Of a stretch of DNA of 64,000 nt, positions 55,521-64,000 are shown one piece after another (the stretch's first letter is position 1; each line of letters starts with the position of its first letter). The position numbers and the translations under genes were made by a program. The notes below the pieces were generated by a model, which was given only the letters and a program-made list of their open reading frames with translations, searched no databases and was not told where the DNA came from. The stretch is from Marinomonas primoryensis (GTDB lineage: Bacteria; Pseudomonadota; Gammaproteobacteria; Pseudomonadales; Marinomonadaceae): NCBI RefSeq assembly GCF_013372285.1, contig NZ_CP054301.1:248001-312000 (forward strand), in the 5' to 3' direction.

Positions 55521-57125
55521 ATGTGGTTTAGTTCAAAATCAAATGCAAAAGTGCAGGCAGAACAGATAGTTATCACCCATCAATCTGCAGCCGTCATAGT
55601 AGACGCAGAGCAGAAAGTGATTGCTGCTAACGATGCCTATAGTAAATTAGGTCTGAAGTTGGAGCAGTCAGACCACAATCAAACCCTAACTTCCTTGCTC
55701 AAGCGTTACGATAAGGATAGCCAAAAAATTATTTTTGATGGTGAGCTACACCTAAAGCAGCAGATTATTTCATTGAAGCTTAAGCCGCTTGATTCTTGTT
55801 CTCTTTATGTATTTCAGCCAGTCCTAGTACACGTGTTAGTTGAACAAGCTTGGCAGCAATTAATCGACTTAGGTCAAGATTCGTATGCTGTTTTTAACCG
55901 TCACGGCACACTGGTGATGGCTAAATTGGATTCAGTTAATTCAGGTGCTCAGTATTTAAATCAAAACGATTTGAATTTACTCGACATTTTACAAAGTGCT
56001 TCTAAAAATAAAGACAATCTGCTGTGTTTATCTGAGAAAGACGATGTTTATTTTCATGTAAATTGTCGCCTTCTTGATTCAAATAATGAAAAATTCACCG
56101 CTTTCGTATTATCTAAACGATCTGAAAGCGCGAATCTTAAACAGTTCGAAATGCTCTCTCAAGTAGTCAGTAACACTAGTACGAGCGTATTGATAACGGA
56201 TAAAAATGGTTTGGTCGAATACGTCAACCCAGGTTTTGAAGTACTCTCAGGTTACTCATTACAAGAAGTCAAAGGTAAGAAACCAAGTTTCTTACTGCAA
56301 CGTGAGCAAACCGATAAAGAAACGATTAAACGCATTTCGAAAAATCTGAAAGCGCGTCAGCCTTTTTATGAAGAAATACTGAATTTTGACAAAAGCGGGG
56401 TTCCCTACTGGATCGTTTTGTCAGTAAACCCCATTTTTAATAAACATGGAGAACATACTGGATTTGTTGGCGTTAGCTCTGACGTGCGTGATATTAAACG
56501 CCAAGTGTTGGAACAAATTAATCAAAGAGATGCCATCAGCAGCCATTCGGCGGTATTAGAATTCAATCAAAATGGTCAGTTTATTTCAGCGAATGATTAC
56601 ACCAAAGAACAGCTTAATATTCATAATGACGCTCAAATACAGATGGCAGTGGGCAACTTAAAAGATTATTTAGATCAACCTCGGGTGAATAAGATCGAGC
56701 AGGGTGAAGCAACAGCTGTGATGATGAAACTTAATCATAACAATGCTGAAGTGATACTAGATTGCATTATTTCTTCAATCACTGACTTAAATGGCAACAT
56801 TGCTAAGTACATAGTCTTTGGTAGTAACGTTTCTGCTCGTAATAAGTTGGTTAGTGAAACACATCGTTCTATGTCAACGGTACTTGGCAAAATTCAAACA
56901 ACGGTGACTACTATTAACGCAGTGGCCGATCAAACTAACTTACTGGCTCTAAATGCCGCAATTGAAGCAGCAAGAGCGGGTGAAGCAGGTAGAGGCTTCG
57001 CCGTAGTGGCGGATGAAGTGCGTAATCTAGCCAAAACCTCAAACGAAGCTGCGGTACAAATAGGTTTACTAATTAACGAAACACAATCACACGTCGATGA
57101 GCTTTCGTCATTTTTACAAGAGTAA
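55521..57125 (+). CDS. Soluble multi-PAS methyl-accepting chemotaxis-type protein
   Basis: 534 aa without membrane helices. Several PAS modules in a row: one at ~18-100, one at ~110-195, a clear one at ~205-320 ([45 protein letters not shown]... ending [14 protein letters not shown]) and another at ~335-435. The C-terminal ~95 aa hold only the MCP tip ([39 protein letters not shown]). The hairpin legs are very short, as in BdlA-like receptors. It should sense an intracellular redox or metabolic cue. It stands alone. Confidence 0.88.
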   Translation: MWFSSKSNAKVQAEQIVITHQSAAVIVDAEQKVIAANDAYSKLGLKLEQSDHNQTLTSLLKRYDKDSQKIIFDGELHLKQQIISLKLKPLDSCSLYVFQPVLVHVLVEQAWQQLIDLGQDSYAVFNRHGTLVMAKLDSVNSGAQYLNQNDLNLLDILQSASKNKDNLLCLSEKDDVYFHVNCRLLDSNNEKFTAFVLSKRSESANLKQFEMLSQVVSNTSTSVLITDKNGLVEYVNPGFEVLSGYSLQEVKGKKPSFLLQREQTDKETIKRISKNLKARQPFYEEILNFDKSGVPYWIVLSVNPIFNKHGEHTGFVGVSSDVRDIKRQVLEQINQRDAISSHSAVLEFNQNGQFISANDYTKEQLNIHNDAQIQMAVGNLKDYLDQPRVNKIEQGEATAVMMKLNHNNAEVILDCIISSITDLNGNIAKYIVFGSNVSARNKLVSETHRSMSTVLGKIQTTVTTINAVADQTNLLALNAAIEAARAGEAGRGFAVVADEVRNLAKTSNEAAVQIGLLINETQSHVDELSSFLQE

Positions 57126-57195
57126 ACGAAGGGGGAGTTATAGTGATACAAAGATTTGAATCTTAAATATCCCCATAAAAAATGAATTACTTTTT

Positions 57196-57248
57196 AGAAT
57201 GACTCGAAGCCGGAAGAGACTTTTTTGGACTGGCTTAGAGTCATTATT
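57196..57248 (+). terminator. Possible terminator after the PAS receptor
   Basis: AATGACTC pairs with GAGTCATT, with AAGCC/GGCTT inside, 70 bp after the stop; few T follow. Confidence 0.4.
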
Positions 57249-57318
57249 CTGCTGTTTAATACGCTATTTTTCGTTTTTGTGTGCCATAGTCGAATTAACT
57301 AATCTGATTCGCGGCCTA

Positions 57319-58344
57319 TCATTTCTCTACAGATGACATGCCTTTCAGTAATAAGCCAAAGATATCGGCCCCGGTAATGATACGTTTTTCACTTCCCCAA
57401 ATTAATAAAATATCGTGTTCAATGTCGCCATCAAAATTTTTATCGGTTGACGCATTCAATTTCATTTTAAGCATCGCATCATTTAATGGTGTGGATTCAT
57501 CGGTAATAACCACAGGGCGATGGCAAAAATTGTACGGATCAAAGCTATCTTGTTGGTATACAGCAGCCCTAGAAAAACCATCTGCGTCTAATGCCAGTAA
57601 AGGATCACCTTCAATGTTCGTTAATATAATCCAGCGATGATCGGTTTTATTGATTAATCTAAGAAAAGGATCATCAGGGCCTTGTGTTAACTCTGGAATA
57701 ATAGGTAAATCTAATTTCGTCGGTAAAGCAATAATGGAATCTGGGTCGATTATTTCACCTTCTTGTATGACATGAATTTCATCAAGCGCGAAAAAATTCA
57801 ATGCCCCAATGCCTTCTACTTGATTCAAGTCTGCTTCTTCCGCCGTAATATGTTGGCGAATGATATTGCGAAGTTCACTTTCTTCAAGGTAGGTAATACC
57901 TTCCTTTCCTAACCAAGCGTCAAGGATTAATGCGGTTGGTTTTGCAACAGGATAAAATAGAATTTGATAAAAACGAATAACAGGAGATAAAAGACTTCCC
58001 ATCTTTAATGCATTACGCGAAAAATAGGCTTGCGGTGTAATCTCACCGATAACCGTAATCGCAATAGTTGAAAATAAGAAAGCACCTAATCCTGTCAGTA
58101 CTGAGTCTGATAGCATGGTTAATAATACATTGATGCCCACATTGCCCCATAAAATGGTGGCCAATAAAAAATTAGAATCGTTCCTTAGTTTTAATACTAT
58201 TTTTGCTGCTTTATTTCCCTTCTTCGCTTCAACATCCAGGTGCAGTCTACTGATGGAAAAAAACGCAAGATTCAGTCCTGAAAAAATAGCAGACTGTGAA
58301 ATGCAAAGCGCGATGGCACACCAAGTAATAATTTCTGTTGTCAT
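57319..58344 (-). CDS. CNNM/CBS-domain membrane protein (HlyC/CorC-like)
   Basis: 341 aa: an N-terminal CNNM (DUF21) domain with about four helices (ITWCAIALCISQSAIFSGLNLAFFSISRLHL; LLATILWGNVGINVLL; IGEITPQAYFSRNAL), then a CBS pair that starts near EIHVIQEGEIIDPDSIIALP and ends near DIFGLL. CNNM proteins act in Mg2+ (and possibly Co2+) export. It is shorter than usual and lacks the CorC_HlyC C-terminal domain. Confidence 0.88.
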   Translation of the reverse strand: MTTEIITWCAIALCISQSAIFSGLNLAFFSISRLHLDVEAKKGNKAAKIVLKLRNDSNFLLATILWGNVGINVLLTMLSDSVLTGLGAFLFSTIAITVIGEITPQAYFSRNALKMGSLLSPVIRFYQILFYPVAKPTALILDAWLGKEGITYLEESELRNIIRQHITAEEADLNQVEGIGALNFFALDEIHVIQEGEIIDPDSIIALPTKLDLPIIPELTQGPDDPFLRLINKTDHRWIILTNIEGDPLLALDADGFSRAAVYQQDSFDPYNFCHRPVVITDESTPLNDAMLKMKLNASTDKNFDGDIEHDILLIWGSEKRIITGADIFGLLLKGMSSVEK

Positions 58345-58702
58345 GTTATTGCCTAATAATCTGGCTTTTAAGCCGTCTTTGAACGTTTGTTGTTGAATAT
58401 TAACCTGAAGATTATCTTCCCAGATATCTTTACAACAAACCAGTTTACTTTGACACTGTTTACGTTACTCTCTCTTTACACAAGGTCTCATGATGAAGGG
58501 AATTTTTTAGGGGATGAAAAAAACACGCCTCAATGGCCGTTATTAGGCTGTTTCCGACCTTTCTCTGTTTGTGGCAAAACCTATGGTACTTAGCATTTTA
58601 TTTATACTTTTGGTTCTGTATTTTTTACTATCAGGTTTATTACTTCGTTTTTAATGATTTGAAGTGATTATTTATTAATGTGTTGTTATAAAGAATATTA
58701 TT
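58345..58702. other. AT-rich gap between CNNM gene and small membrane protein
   Basis: 358 bp. A 68-codon frame at 58387-58593 has no ribosome site and no family features. Promoters of both divergent neighbours must be here. Nothing else seen. Confidence 0.45.
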
Positions 58703-59167
58703 ATGGAAGAAGAGCAAACCCCATACAAAAAAGACATCAGTAAAATCAGAATAAGACAGATTTTATTTTCTTGGTCAGTTTCCTTTGTTTTAATTTATGC
58801 AGGGTATTATTTGACCGAAGAGGGTTTTTTACAACTTGAATGGTTAACTCGAAGCGGTTGTTTGATTGTTTTAATCGGTGTTTGGTCAAGTATTAGTGGC
58901 ATCATACAAGAAAGAGTATTGATTGATAGGTTGAATATTCAACATAGAATTGAATTATCTCGTGCAAAAATAAAACTTAGAAAATTCAATGCTCCAAAAG
59001 AATATATAGAAAAAGAAATCGATTCGATAAAAGAAAAATTCGAAGATAAAATGGATGAGCTTACTGTTAATGTAAGGTTCCAGCTAGGGATGCTAGAAGT
59101 ATCTTTGTTAATGACAGGTACTTTTATATGGGGCTTCGGCGATTTATTTTTTAAAATTAATATGTAA
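58703..59167 (+). CDS. Small membrane protein with coiled coil (unknown function)
   Basis: 154 aa, not recognised. Two membrane helices (ILFSWSVSFVLIYAGYYL; SGCLIVLIGVWSSISGII), a charged ~55-residue helical stretch (RIELSRAKIKLRKFNAPKEYIEKEIDSIKEKFEDKMDEL), and a third helix (LEVSLLMTGTFIWGFGDLFF). It is clearly more AT-rich than the neighbours, which hints at recent transfer. No ribosome site stands out (AGAATATTATT before ATG). It stands alone. Confidence 0.65.
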   Translation: MEEEQTPYKKDISKIRIRQILFSWSVSFVLIYAGYYLTEEGFLQLEWLTRSGCLIVLIGVWSSISGIIQERVLIDRLNIQHRIELSRAKIKLRKFNAPKEYIEKEIDSIKEKFEDKMDELTVNVRFQLGMLEVSLLMTGTFIWGFGDLFFKINM

Positions 59168-59233
59168 TGCTTTATACGTTTTTATAGAAAATGTATAAAG
59201 CAGTTGAGTTAAAAATATCGAATTATTGATCCA

Positions 59234-60289
59234 TCACAACGATACGTTACGGCGCTGTCTCATTAGGAAGACGAAAGCGATGCCGCCAGCCAGTCCTGTT
59301 AAAATACCAATTGGCATGTCTTCTGGTGGCATGATAATTCGAGCGATAATATCAGCCGTGACTAAAAATAACGCACCGAGTAACGCGGATAAGGGTAAAA
59401 CTTTACGATAATCGCCGCCAACCAACAAACGCACAATGTGCGGCACCATTAAACCGACAAAACCAATCACCCCCGAAAACGCCACCGCTGCCCCCGTGAG
59501 CAATGCACACACCACAATGACGATGAGACGAAAGCGCCGTACCGGCACGCCTAACGTGCTGGCCGTTTCATCGCCTAATGTCATGGCGTTCAAATAGCGG
59601 GCTTTGTGGATTAGATAACTTGCGCCAAATAACAAGGTGAAAAAAGGAAACCAAAGCTGTCCCCATTGTGCGAGCCCCAATCCGCCGAGCATCCAGAAAA
59701 TAACGGTGTGCGATGCGCGATGATCGCCCATAAAAATAAATAAATTACCTAACGCTGTCAGAATAAACGCCACCGCAACACCAGCCAATATTAAACGTCC
59801 GGCATTGTGTGCCATGGAGAAGTTTGCCACCGCCAATACCAAAAACATCGCCAACAGTGCACCGAGAAACGCAAACACAGGCACGGTAACCACACCCAGC
59901 ACCATGCCGGTATGCAATAACGCGATGATGGCACCCAGCGCGGCACCCGAAGAGATGCCCAATAAATGTGGATCGGCCAACGGATTACGAGTCACCGATT
60001 GCAACGCGGCACCGACTATCGCCAGTGCAGCGCCAACAATCGCCGCAAGAATGACTCTGGGCATGCGAACGGCCCAGATAATATTTTCACGGCCCATCGA
60101 CCAGTTCGGCAATCCATTGCTCAATGACAATTTATGCGCGATAACGCCCCAGACCGTTGACTGACTAATAGAAACAGACCCAACACCAATCGCAACGCCC
60201 ATTAGCAGGATCAGTAAGATCGCTAAAGTCGGTAATAAAATACGTAAAGGCACATGGGCGATCAGAGAGACTTTTTTGACTGGTTTCAT
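59234..60289 (-). CDS. FecCD-type ABC transporter permease
   Basis: 351 aa, BtuC/FecCD family with ~10 helices: VSISQSTVWGVI, VRMPRVILAAIVGAALAIVGAALQSVTRNPLADPHLLGISSGAALGA, LTGAAVAFSGVIGFVGLMVPHIVRLLVGGDYRKVLPLSALLGALFL. It moves metal-chelates, heme or B12 inward. Last gene of a three-gene operon, overlapping the binding-protein gene by 4 bp. A Zur box precedes the operon. Confidence 0.93.
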   Translation of the reverse strand: MKPVKKVSLIAHVPLRILLPTLAILLILLMGVAIGVGSVSISQSTVWGVIAHKLSLSNGLPNWSMGRENIIWAVRMPRVILAAIVGAALAIVGAALQSVTRNPLADPHLLGISSGAALGAIIALLHTGMVLGVVTVPVFAFLGALLAMFLVLAVANFSMAHNAGRLILAGVAVAFILTALGNLFIFMGDHRASHTVIFWMLGGLGLAQWGQLWFPFFTLLFGASYLIHKARYLNAMTLGDETASTLGVPVRRFRLIVIVVCALLTGAAVAFSGVIGFVGLMVPHIVRLLVGGDYRKVLPLSALLGALFLVTADIIARIIMPPEDMPIGILTGLAGGIAFVFLMRQRRNVSL

Positions 60290-61302
60290 AGCGCGGCTCT
60301 AAATGCCTTAGCTAGGTGTTTGATCGCCTCGATGTTACGTGGTCCAGGCGTTGCTTCGACGTATTCCAATACGGTGAATTGATTGTTCTTCACCGCAGGA
60401 ATGTCGCTAAACGCTGGATTACTGCGTAAAAAATTGATTTTTTGTTGCGCGGTTACATCGCCGTAATTAACGATGATAATCACGTCAGGGGCGCGGTCGA
60501 TCACCGATTCCCAGCCAATTTGAGTCCAGCTCTTTTTCACGTCATCGGTAATGTTCTTGCCGCCAGCCGCTTCAATCAGTGCTGTTGGCATGCCGTAACG
60601 GCCTGACGTAAACGGCTGTTCTTCGCCCGAATCGTAGACAAATACCTTGGTCGGTGATGGCAATGGTGTTAGATGCGCTTGGAAATCCGCCAGTTCTTTT
60701 TTATAACCCGTCACCAAGGTGTTTGCACGAGACTCAACATTAAAAATACGACCGAGATTCAGCAGATCATTATAGAGGTCGTTCATCGACACTTTCGGTT
60801 TATCCATAATGTGAATACAGCTTTCGGTAAGCTCGTAGACTTTGATTCCCAAAGGATCAAGTGTGTCAGGTGTAACGCCACCGCCAACCCGCATGCCGTA
60901 ATTCCAGCCTGCAAAATAGAAATCCGCGTCTGCGCCTAATAAGACTTCTTTGCTTGGGTATTTCGGCGACAGCTCAGGCAGTTCACCAATGCCATTACGC
61001 AGCGTCGGGTCTAACGTTTTCCAGCCAGACACACCAGTGAACCCTACCATGCTGTCCTGTAACTTAAGCGCCAACATCATTTCAGTGAGGTTTACATCGT
61101 TCGAGACCGTAGCTTTTGGCGCATGGTCAAAGGTGACAATACGATCACAGCTTTGCACGTCAATCGGATAATGCTGATCCGTCGCTGAGCTGGCTTGAAG
61201 TACGCCAGCCATCATGGTGCTCAGTAACAAGATAACGTGTTTTGCGAAGGCGCTTTTGTTGTGTGGGTGTGGGTGAATTTGTTGATGAGCGAGAGTCGGC
61301 AT
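60286..61302 (-). CDS. Periplasmic binding protein of a FecB/BtuF-type importer (database label: F420-0 transporter type)
   Basis: 338 aa. A His-rich cytoplasmic start (HQQIHPHPHNK) precedes a signal peptide (VILLLSTMMAGVLQASSA), then CDRIVTFDHAPKATVSNDVNLTEMMLALKLQDSMVGFTGVSGWKTLDP, FAGWNYGMRVGGGVTPDTL and VLEYVEATPGPRNIEAIKHLA. These blocks are those I recall from TIGR03868, the 'proposed F420-0 ABC transporter' binding protein. No F420 gene is in the window, and a Zur box heads the operon, so a metal-chelate ligand is at least as likely. Confidence 0.88.
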   Translation of the reverse strand: MPTLAHQQIHPHPHNKSAFAKHVILLLSTMMAGVLQASSATDQHYPIDVQSCDRIVTFDHAPKATVSNDVNLTEMMLALKLQDSMVGFTGVSGWKTLDPTLRNGIGELPELSPKYPSKEVLLGADADFYFAGWNYGMRVGGGVTPDTLDPLGIKVYELTESCIHIMDKPKVSMNDLYNDLLNLGRIFNVESRANTLVTGYKKELADFQAHLTPLPSPTKVFVYDSGEEQPFTSGRYGMPTALIEAAGGKNITDDVKKSWTQIGWESVIDRAPDVIIIVNYGDVTAQQKINFLRSNPAFSDIPAVKNNQFTVLEYVEATPGPRNIEAIKHLAKAFRAAL

Positions 61303-61305
61303 GAA

Positions 61306-62076
61306 TCAATCCTGCTTCTTATGAAGGTAAAAAGAAAAACGTGGGCGTTGGGTAATTGGGTGTTCGTCAATAACGGTTTCTACGTCAAAAACTTGTTTGA
61401 TTTGTTGCTCGGTAAAAACATGGCTTGGCGGCGCGAAATCCTGCATTTTTCCTGCTTTCATTACCAGCACTCGATCGGCATATGCAGAAGCTAGGGACAA
61501 ATCATGCAGAGAAACAATCACGGTACAAGGCAAGCTGGCCAGCAGTTCTAAGACTTCGAGTTGATGACGAATATCGAGGTGGTTAGTTGGCTCGTCTAAA
61601 ATCAACACGTCCGGACATTGCACTAAAGCGCGCGCTATCATAACGCGCTGGCGTTCACCACCTGATAGCGAGTCAAAAGCACGGTCAGCAAGATGACCTA
61701 CGTCTAAAAGCGCTAAGGCATTTTCTATGATTCGACTATCATTTTCTGAGCGTTTCCAGCTGGTCGACATTGGCGTTAGGCCAATTTCAGCCATTTCAAA
61801 CACGCTTAAGCCGAATTCTGCGCCAGTGTCTTGCAATACAGTGGCAATACGCTGTGCGCACTGGCGCGCCGAAAGCGACCAAATATCCTGTCTATCAAGT
61901 AAAACTTGCCCTGATGAGGGCCTATTCACTCGATAGAGGCAACGCAGTAAACTGGTTTTTCCTGAGCCATTTGGCCCGACAACTGCGACAAACTCTCCCG
62001 CCGTAATGGTGACATTAACAGGTTCCAGTAAAGGCTTGTCACGGTAAGGCGACCACGCCACGTTATTCAGTTGCAT
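61306..62076 (-). CDS. ABC transporter ATPase (FecE/BtuD type)
   Basis: 256 aa from ATG 62076: Walker A GPNGSGKTSLL, Q-loop VLQDTGAE, signature LSGGERQRVMIARAL, Walker B VLILDEPTNHLD, H-loop VSLHDLSLA. No clear ribosome site precedes ATG 62076. A TTG at 62157 would add 27 residues rich in His, Asp and Cys (SHPHDDACYFSSC), an odd echo of the His-rich start of its partner and possibly metal-binding. Start unresolved. First gene of the operon, just downstream of the Zur box. Confidence 0.9.
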   Translation of the reverse strand: MQLNNVAWSPYRDKPLLEPVNVTITAGEFVAVVGPNGSGKTSLLRCLYRVNRPSSGQVLLDRQDIWSLSARQCAQRIATVLQDTGAEFGLSVFEMAEIGLTPMSTSWKRSENDSRIIENALALLDVGHLADRAFDSLSGGERQRVMIARALVQCPDVLILDEPTNHLDIRHQLEVLELLASLPCTVIVSLHDLSLASAYADRVLVMKAGKMQDFAPPSHVFTEQQIKQVFDVETVIDEHPITQRPRFSFYLHKKQD

Positions 62077-62185
62077 GCTGGCGGGCTGGCAACTGGAAAA
62101 GTAGCAAGCGTCGTCGTGTGGATGGCTATTTGATGGAGAGAGTACTTTGCTCTTCAAGGTAAAACAGATTCCGTTGATTAATAAT

Positions 62186-62200
62186 TGTTATAATATAACA
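62186..62200. promoter_or_regulatory. Zur box (TGTTATAATATAACA)
   Basis: This 15-mer has perfect 6-bp arms around AAT and equals the core of the gammaproteobacterial Zur site (GAAA-TGTTATANTATAACA-TTTC), with TTT also present on the right flank. It lies 30-110 bp upstream of the FecBCD-type operon, over the only AT-rich promoter-like stretch. Confidence 0.8.
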
Positions 62201-62248
62201 TTTTAATTATTAAGTACCATCCTTCTTTGTTCTATTGACTAGAATGGC

Positions 62249-62335
62249 ATGACAAAAGCACTTAAATACGCCGCAAACTATACGGAACAGGGTGGGTATG
62301 AACAAGGTATGTTAGCGGGGGAATTTTCATCTTGA
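62249..62335 (+). other. Very short open frame to the right of the Zur box
   Basis: 28 codons (MTKALKYAANYTEQGGYEQG...) with no recognisable family and no good ribosome site. It could be a remnant or nothing. Noted because it lies divergent from the Zur-controlled operon. Confidence 0.2.
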
Positions 62336-62372
62336 GATGCGCTAAGCAGATACAGAGTGTGCCTAGAAAAAT

Positions 62373-62405
62373 AAAAAGCCAATGCCGCTTAGGTATTGGC
62401 TTTTG
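62373..62405 (-). terminator. Terminator after the chemoreceptor
   Basis: AAAAGCCAAT / ATTGGCTTTT stem with A/T-rich flanks, ~35 bp past the MCP stop. Confidence 0.75.
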
Positions 62406-62437
62406 TTATTTTATCTTTGTTCTGTCTTGAAATCCGT

Positions 62438-64000
62438 TTACACCGTAAAGCGTTTTACTTGATCGGCCAGCTCATCCGAATTGGTTAGTGTTTCTTGAAC
62501 TGAATGACTGATACGTCTAGAAATCTCTAGCACTTCTTTTGACATCGAAGACAAACTAGACAGATTCTCATTAATCTCATCGGTAACCTTACTCTGTTCT
62601 TCTGTCGCACTGGCTGTTTGCGCGGTGAAGTCGTAAATACGACCAGCCGATTGCTTAACAAAAGTAATGGATTCCTTGGTTTTTTGCGACAAAGAAACAC
62701 TGGAACCCGCCATATTGACACTATCTGTGATGGCAGACACCGCATTACTCACACCGGATTGAAGGTCGTTGATCATCTTTTGAATGTCTTCGGTAGACGC
62801 CTGAGTTTTACTGGCTAATTCGCGAACTTCGTCAGCAACAACGGCAAAACCTCGGCCTTGTTCGCCCGCTCTTGCTGCCTCAATGGCTGCGTTTAGCGCG
62901 AGCAAGTTGGTTTGTTCAGAAATGCCAAGAATCACATCCAATACTGAGGCGATTTTATCAGACCGCTCTGATAGCTGACTGATGACAGAGGCTGCATTGT
63001 TGATCTGATTTGCAAGGCTGTCCAGTTGTTGAATTGAATTGTTAAGCTGTTCGACGCCCTCGTCTGCGCAGCGGTTAAGGGATTCGACTTCTTCCACCGT
63101 GCTGGCTGCATTGTGTGCGACTTCTCGAGTTGCTCCTCCCATTTCTTCAACGGCGGTCACAATAAAGTCGAGAGATTGGTGTTGGCGCTCACTTAACTTA
63201 GCAGATGTTGTTGCAGATTCTCCTAAGCCATGCATTTCTTGTCGGATGTGCTCACAACCTACTCTCACTTCGCCTATTAAACGCCCAAGTTTGGCAACAA
63301 AGCCATCTAGCTCTCGGCTTAGTTCGCCGGTTTCATCTCTTTTTGTGCTATTGATTCGGCGTGTAAGGTCACCATCGCCCGCGCTGATCTCATGCACGCC
63401 ATAGGTGACACGTTTGATGGCTCTGGATATGTTACGAGGCGCAAACCACGCCAGAGAGATGCTGGCGATGAGTACAATGACCGCCAAAATGGCGACGATA
63501 ATTTTAAATTCGTTGGCAAAAAGATCAATTCTTTCTTTTTCATGTGCAGCATGGAGAGCAATGAGCTCTTCTGAATGATCGTACAGGGTGCGTAAATTAA
63601 TGAAATGCGTTTGGTTTGCGCCGATGAATCGAACCATAGCGGCGTTGTGATTTCCTCGCCTAACTTCTTCAACTATTTCTAGGCTGCGCGTATGCCAACT
63701 TTCAAAGTTGACATCAAAATCGACTAAAAAATCTTTGATTTCAGGAATGTCAGACGTCAGTTTACGAAATTCCTGCATTCTGTCATGGGCTTGTTGAGCA
63801 TTGGATAGCACGTTTTTTTCAAGCGACGAGTCTGACAATACTTCTTTTGCAAAGACCAGCGAGGCCAACGCCAAGCGTGATTGATAAAGGTCTCTGTCTG
63901 CGTTTTGTACCAAGGCTGTGCCGTGAGCGTATTTACCTATGCTGCTTTGGAGGTAACCCACTAGTGCTTCTGCAGCGATCACAACGACCAAAAAAATAAA
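62438..64000 (-). CDS. Methyl-accepting chemotaxis protein (partial, N-terminus off window)
   Basis: At least 520 residues are visible. The frame is still open at base 64000 within a membrane helix ([15 protein letters not shown]), so the TTG at 63991 is not the start. After that helix come a ~140-residue periplasmic helical bundle, a second helix ([22 protein letters not shown]), a HAMP domain ([28 protein letters not shown]), and a full MCP domain with tip [35 protein letters not shown]. Both methylation helices are present. Ligand unknown. No C-terminal CheR-binding pentapeptide is seen. Confidence 0.93.
   Translation of the reverse strand, partial: FIFLVVVIAAEALVGYLQSSIGKYAHGTALVQNADRDLYQSRLALASLVFAKEVLSDSSLEKNVLSNAQQAHDRMQEFRKLTSDIPEIKDFLVDFDVNFESWHTRSLEIVEEVRRGNHNAAMVRFIGANQTHFINLRTLYDHSEELIALHAAHEKERIDLFANEFKIIVAILAVIVLIASISLAWFAPRNISRAIKRVTYGVHEISAGDGDLTRRINSTKRDETGELSRELDGFVAKLGRLIGEVRVGCEHIRQEMHGLGESATTSAKLSERQHQSLDFIVTAVEEMGGATREVAHNAASTVEEVESLNRCADEGVEQLNNSIQQLDSLANQINNAASVISQLSERSDKIASVLDVILGISEQTNLLALNAAIEAARAGEQGRGFAVVADEVRELASKTQASTEDIQKMINDLQSGVSNAVSAITDSVNMAGSSVSLSQKTKESITFVKQSAGRIYDFTAQTASATEEQSKVTDEINENLSSLSSMSKEVLEISRRISHSVQETLTNSDELADQVKRFTV

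Noticed and set aside
58387..58593. 68-codon frame between CNNM and the small membrane protein
   Set aside because: No start signal; low-complexity hydrophobic and polar mix without family resemblance.
63991..64000. TTG at 63991 as start of the right-hand chemoreceptor
   Set aside because: The frame continues to the last base inside a membrane helix, so the gene is cut by the window edge.
1..64000. Phage, IS elements, CRISPR arrays, tRNA or rRNA genes, known riboswitches
   Set aside because: No transposase, integrase, spaced repeat array, cloverleaf or rRNA-like stretch was found by reading. A tRNA or small RNA could still be missed without a covariance search.

Overview
The window looks like chromosome from a marine gammaproteobacterium of the Oceanospirillales type. 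Marinomonas is my best guess, from the gene content (GlpSTPQUV-like glycerol ABC importer, TRAP transporter beside 5-oxoprolinase, ABC-fed GlcNAc catabolism, two PAS/MCP chemoreceptors, many LysR regulators) and the moderate GC; this is inference, as no rRNA or species marker is present. I see no phage, insertion sequence, CRISPR array, tRNA or rRNA. Most of the sequence is dense metabolic, transport and signalling operons.

Layout. 1-2.7 kb: a LysR gene cut by the window edge, divergent from a FAD monooxygenase, then a VOC protein and a YjdM/PhnA zinc-ribbon protein. 2.9-5.3 kb: ahpC-ahpF with a well-placed OxyR-like operator. 5.3-12.6 kb: a four-gene signalling operon (membrane PAS protein without output domain, periplasmic binding protein, large hybrid histidine kinase, HD-GYP response regulator). 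12.8-19.1 kb: a pyroglutamate/D-glutamate unit (DUF1445 protein, TRAP DctPQM, PxpA-PxpB-PxpC), interrupted by a GC-rich MITE-like repeat, with a divergent amidase and a LysR gene. 21.8-31.2 kb: DUF502 protein, a flavoprotein, two tandem OmpA-like barrels, a thioredoxin-reductase-like enzyme divergent from Rrf2 and WYL regulators, a VOC protein, a DODA-type dioxygenase, a small basic protein and a PhyH-type oxygenase. 31.5-35.1 kb: GST and SDR genes, each divergent from its own LysR gene.

35.7-44.2 kb: a glycerol-type ABC importer operon (GlpS,T,P,Q,U,V-like) read leftwards, divergent from an AcoR-type sigma-54 activator. A -24/-12 sigma-54 promoter and an upstream palindrome lie between them. 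44.2-44.8 kb is a graveyard with a LysR C-terminal remnant and an EAL-domain remnant. 44.8-53 kb: an amino-sugar unit. GntR regulator, ABC ATPase, two permeases and binding protein run leftwards; nagB, an amino-sugar kinase and nagA run rightwards. They share a control region with repeated ATTGGTATT-type half sites. Sugar would enter unphosphorylated, be phosphorylated by the kinase, deacetylated by NagA and deaminated by NagB.

53-64 kb: a lipoprotein, an M42-like peptidase, a soluble multi-PAS chemoreceptor, a CNNM/CBS membrane protein, a small membrane protein, then a FecBCD-type ABC importer whose only upstream signal is a near-perfect Zur box, and a transmembrane chemoreceptor cut by the right edge. 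The strongest leads are this Zur-box importer (family usually labelled F420-0 or B12/siderophore uptake), the sigma-54 control of the glycerol importer and its asymmetric ATPase pair, the kinase/binding-protein/HD-GYP operon, and the D-glutamate/pyroglutamate cluster.
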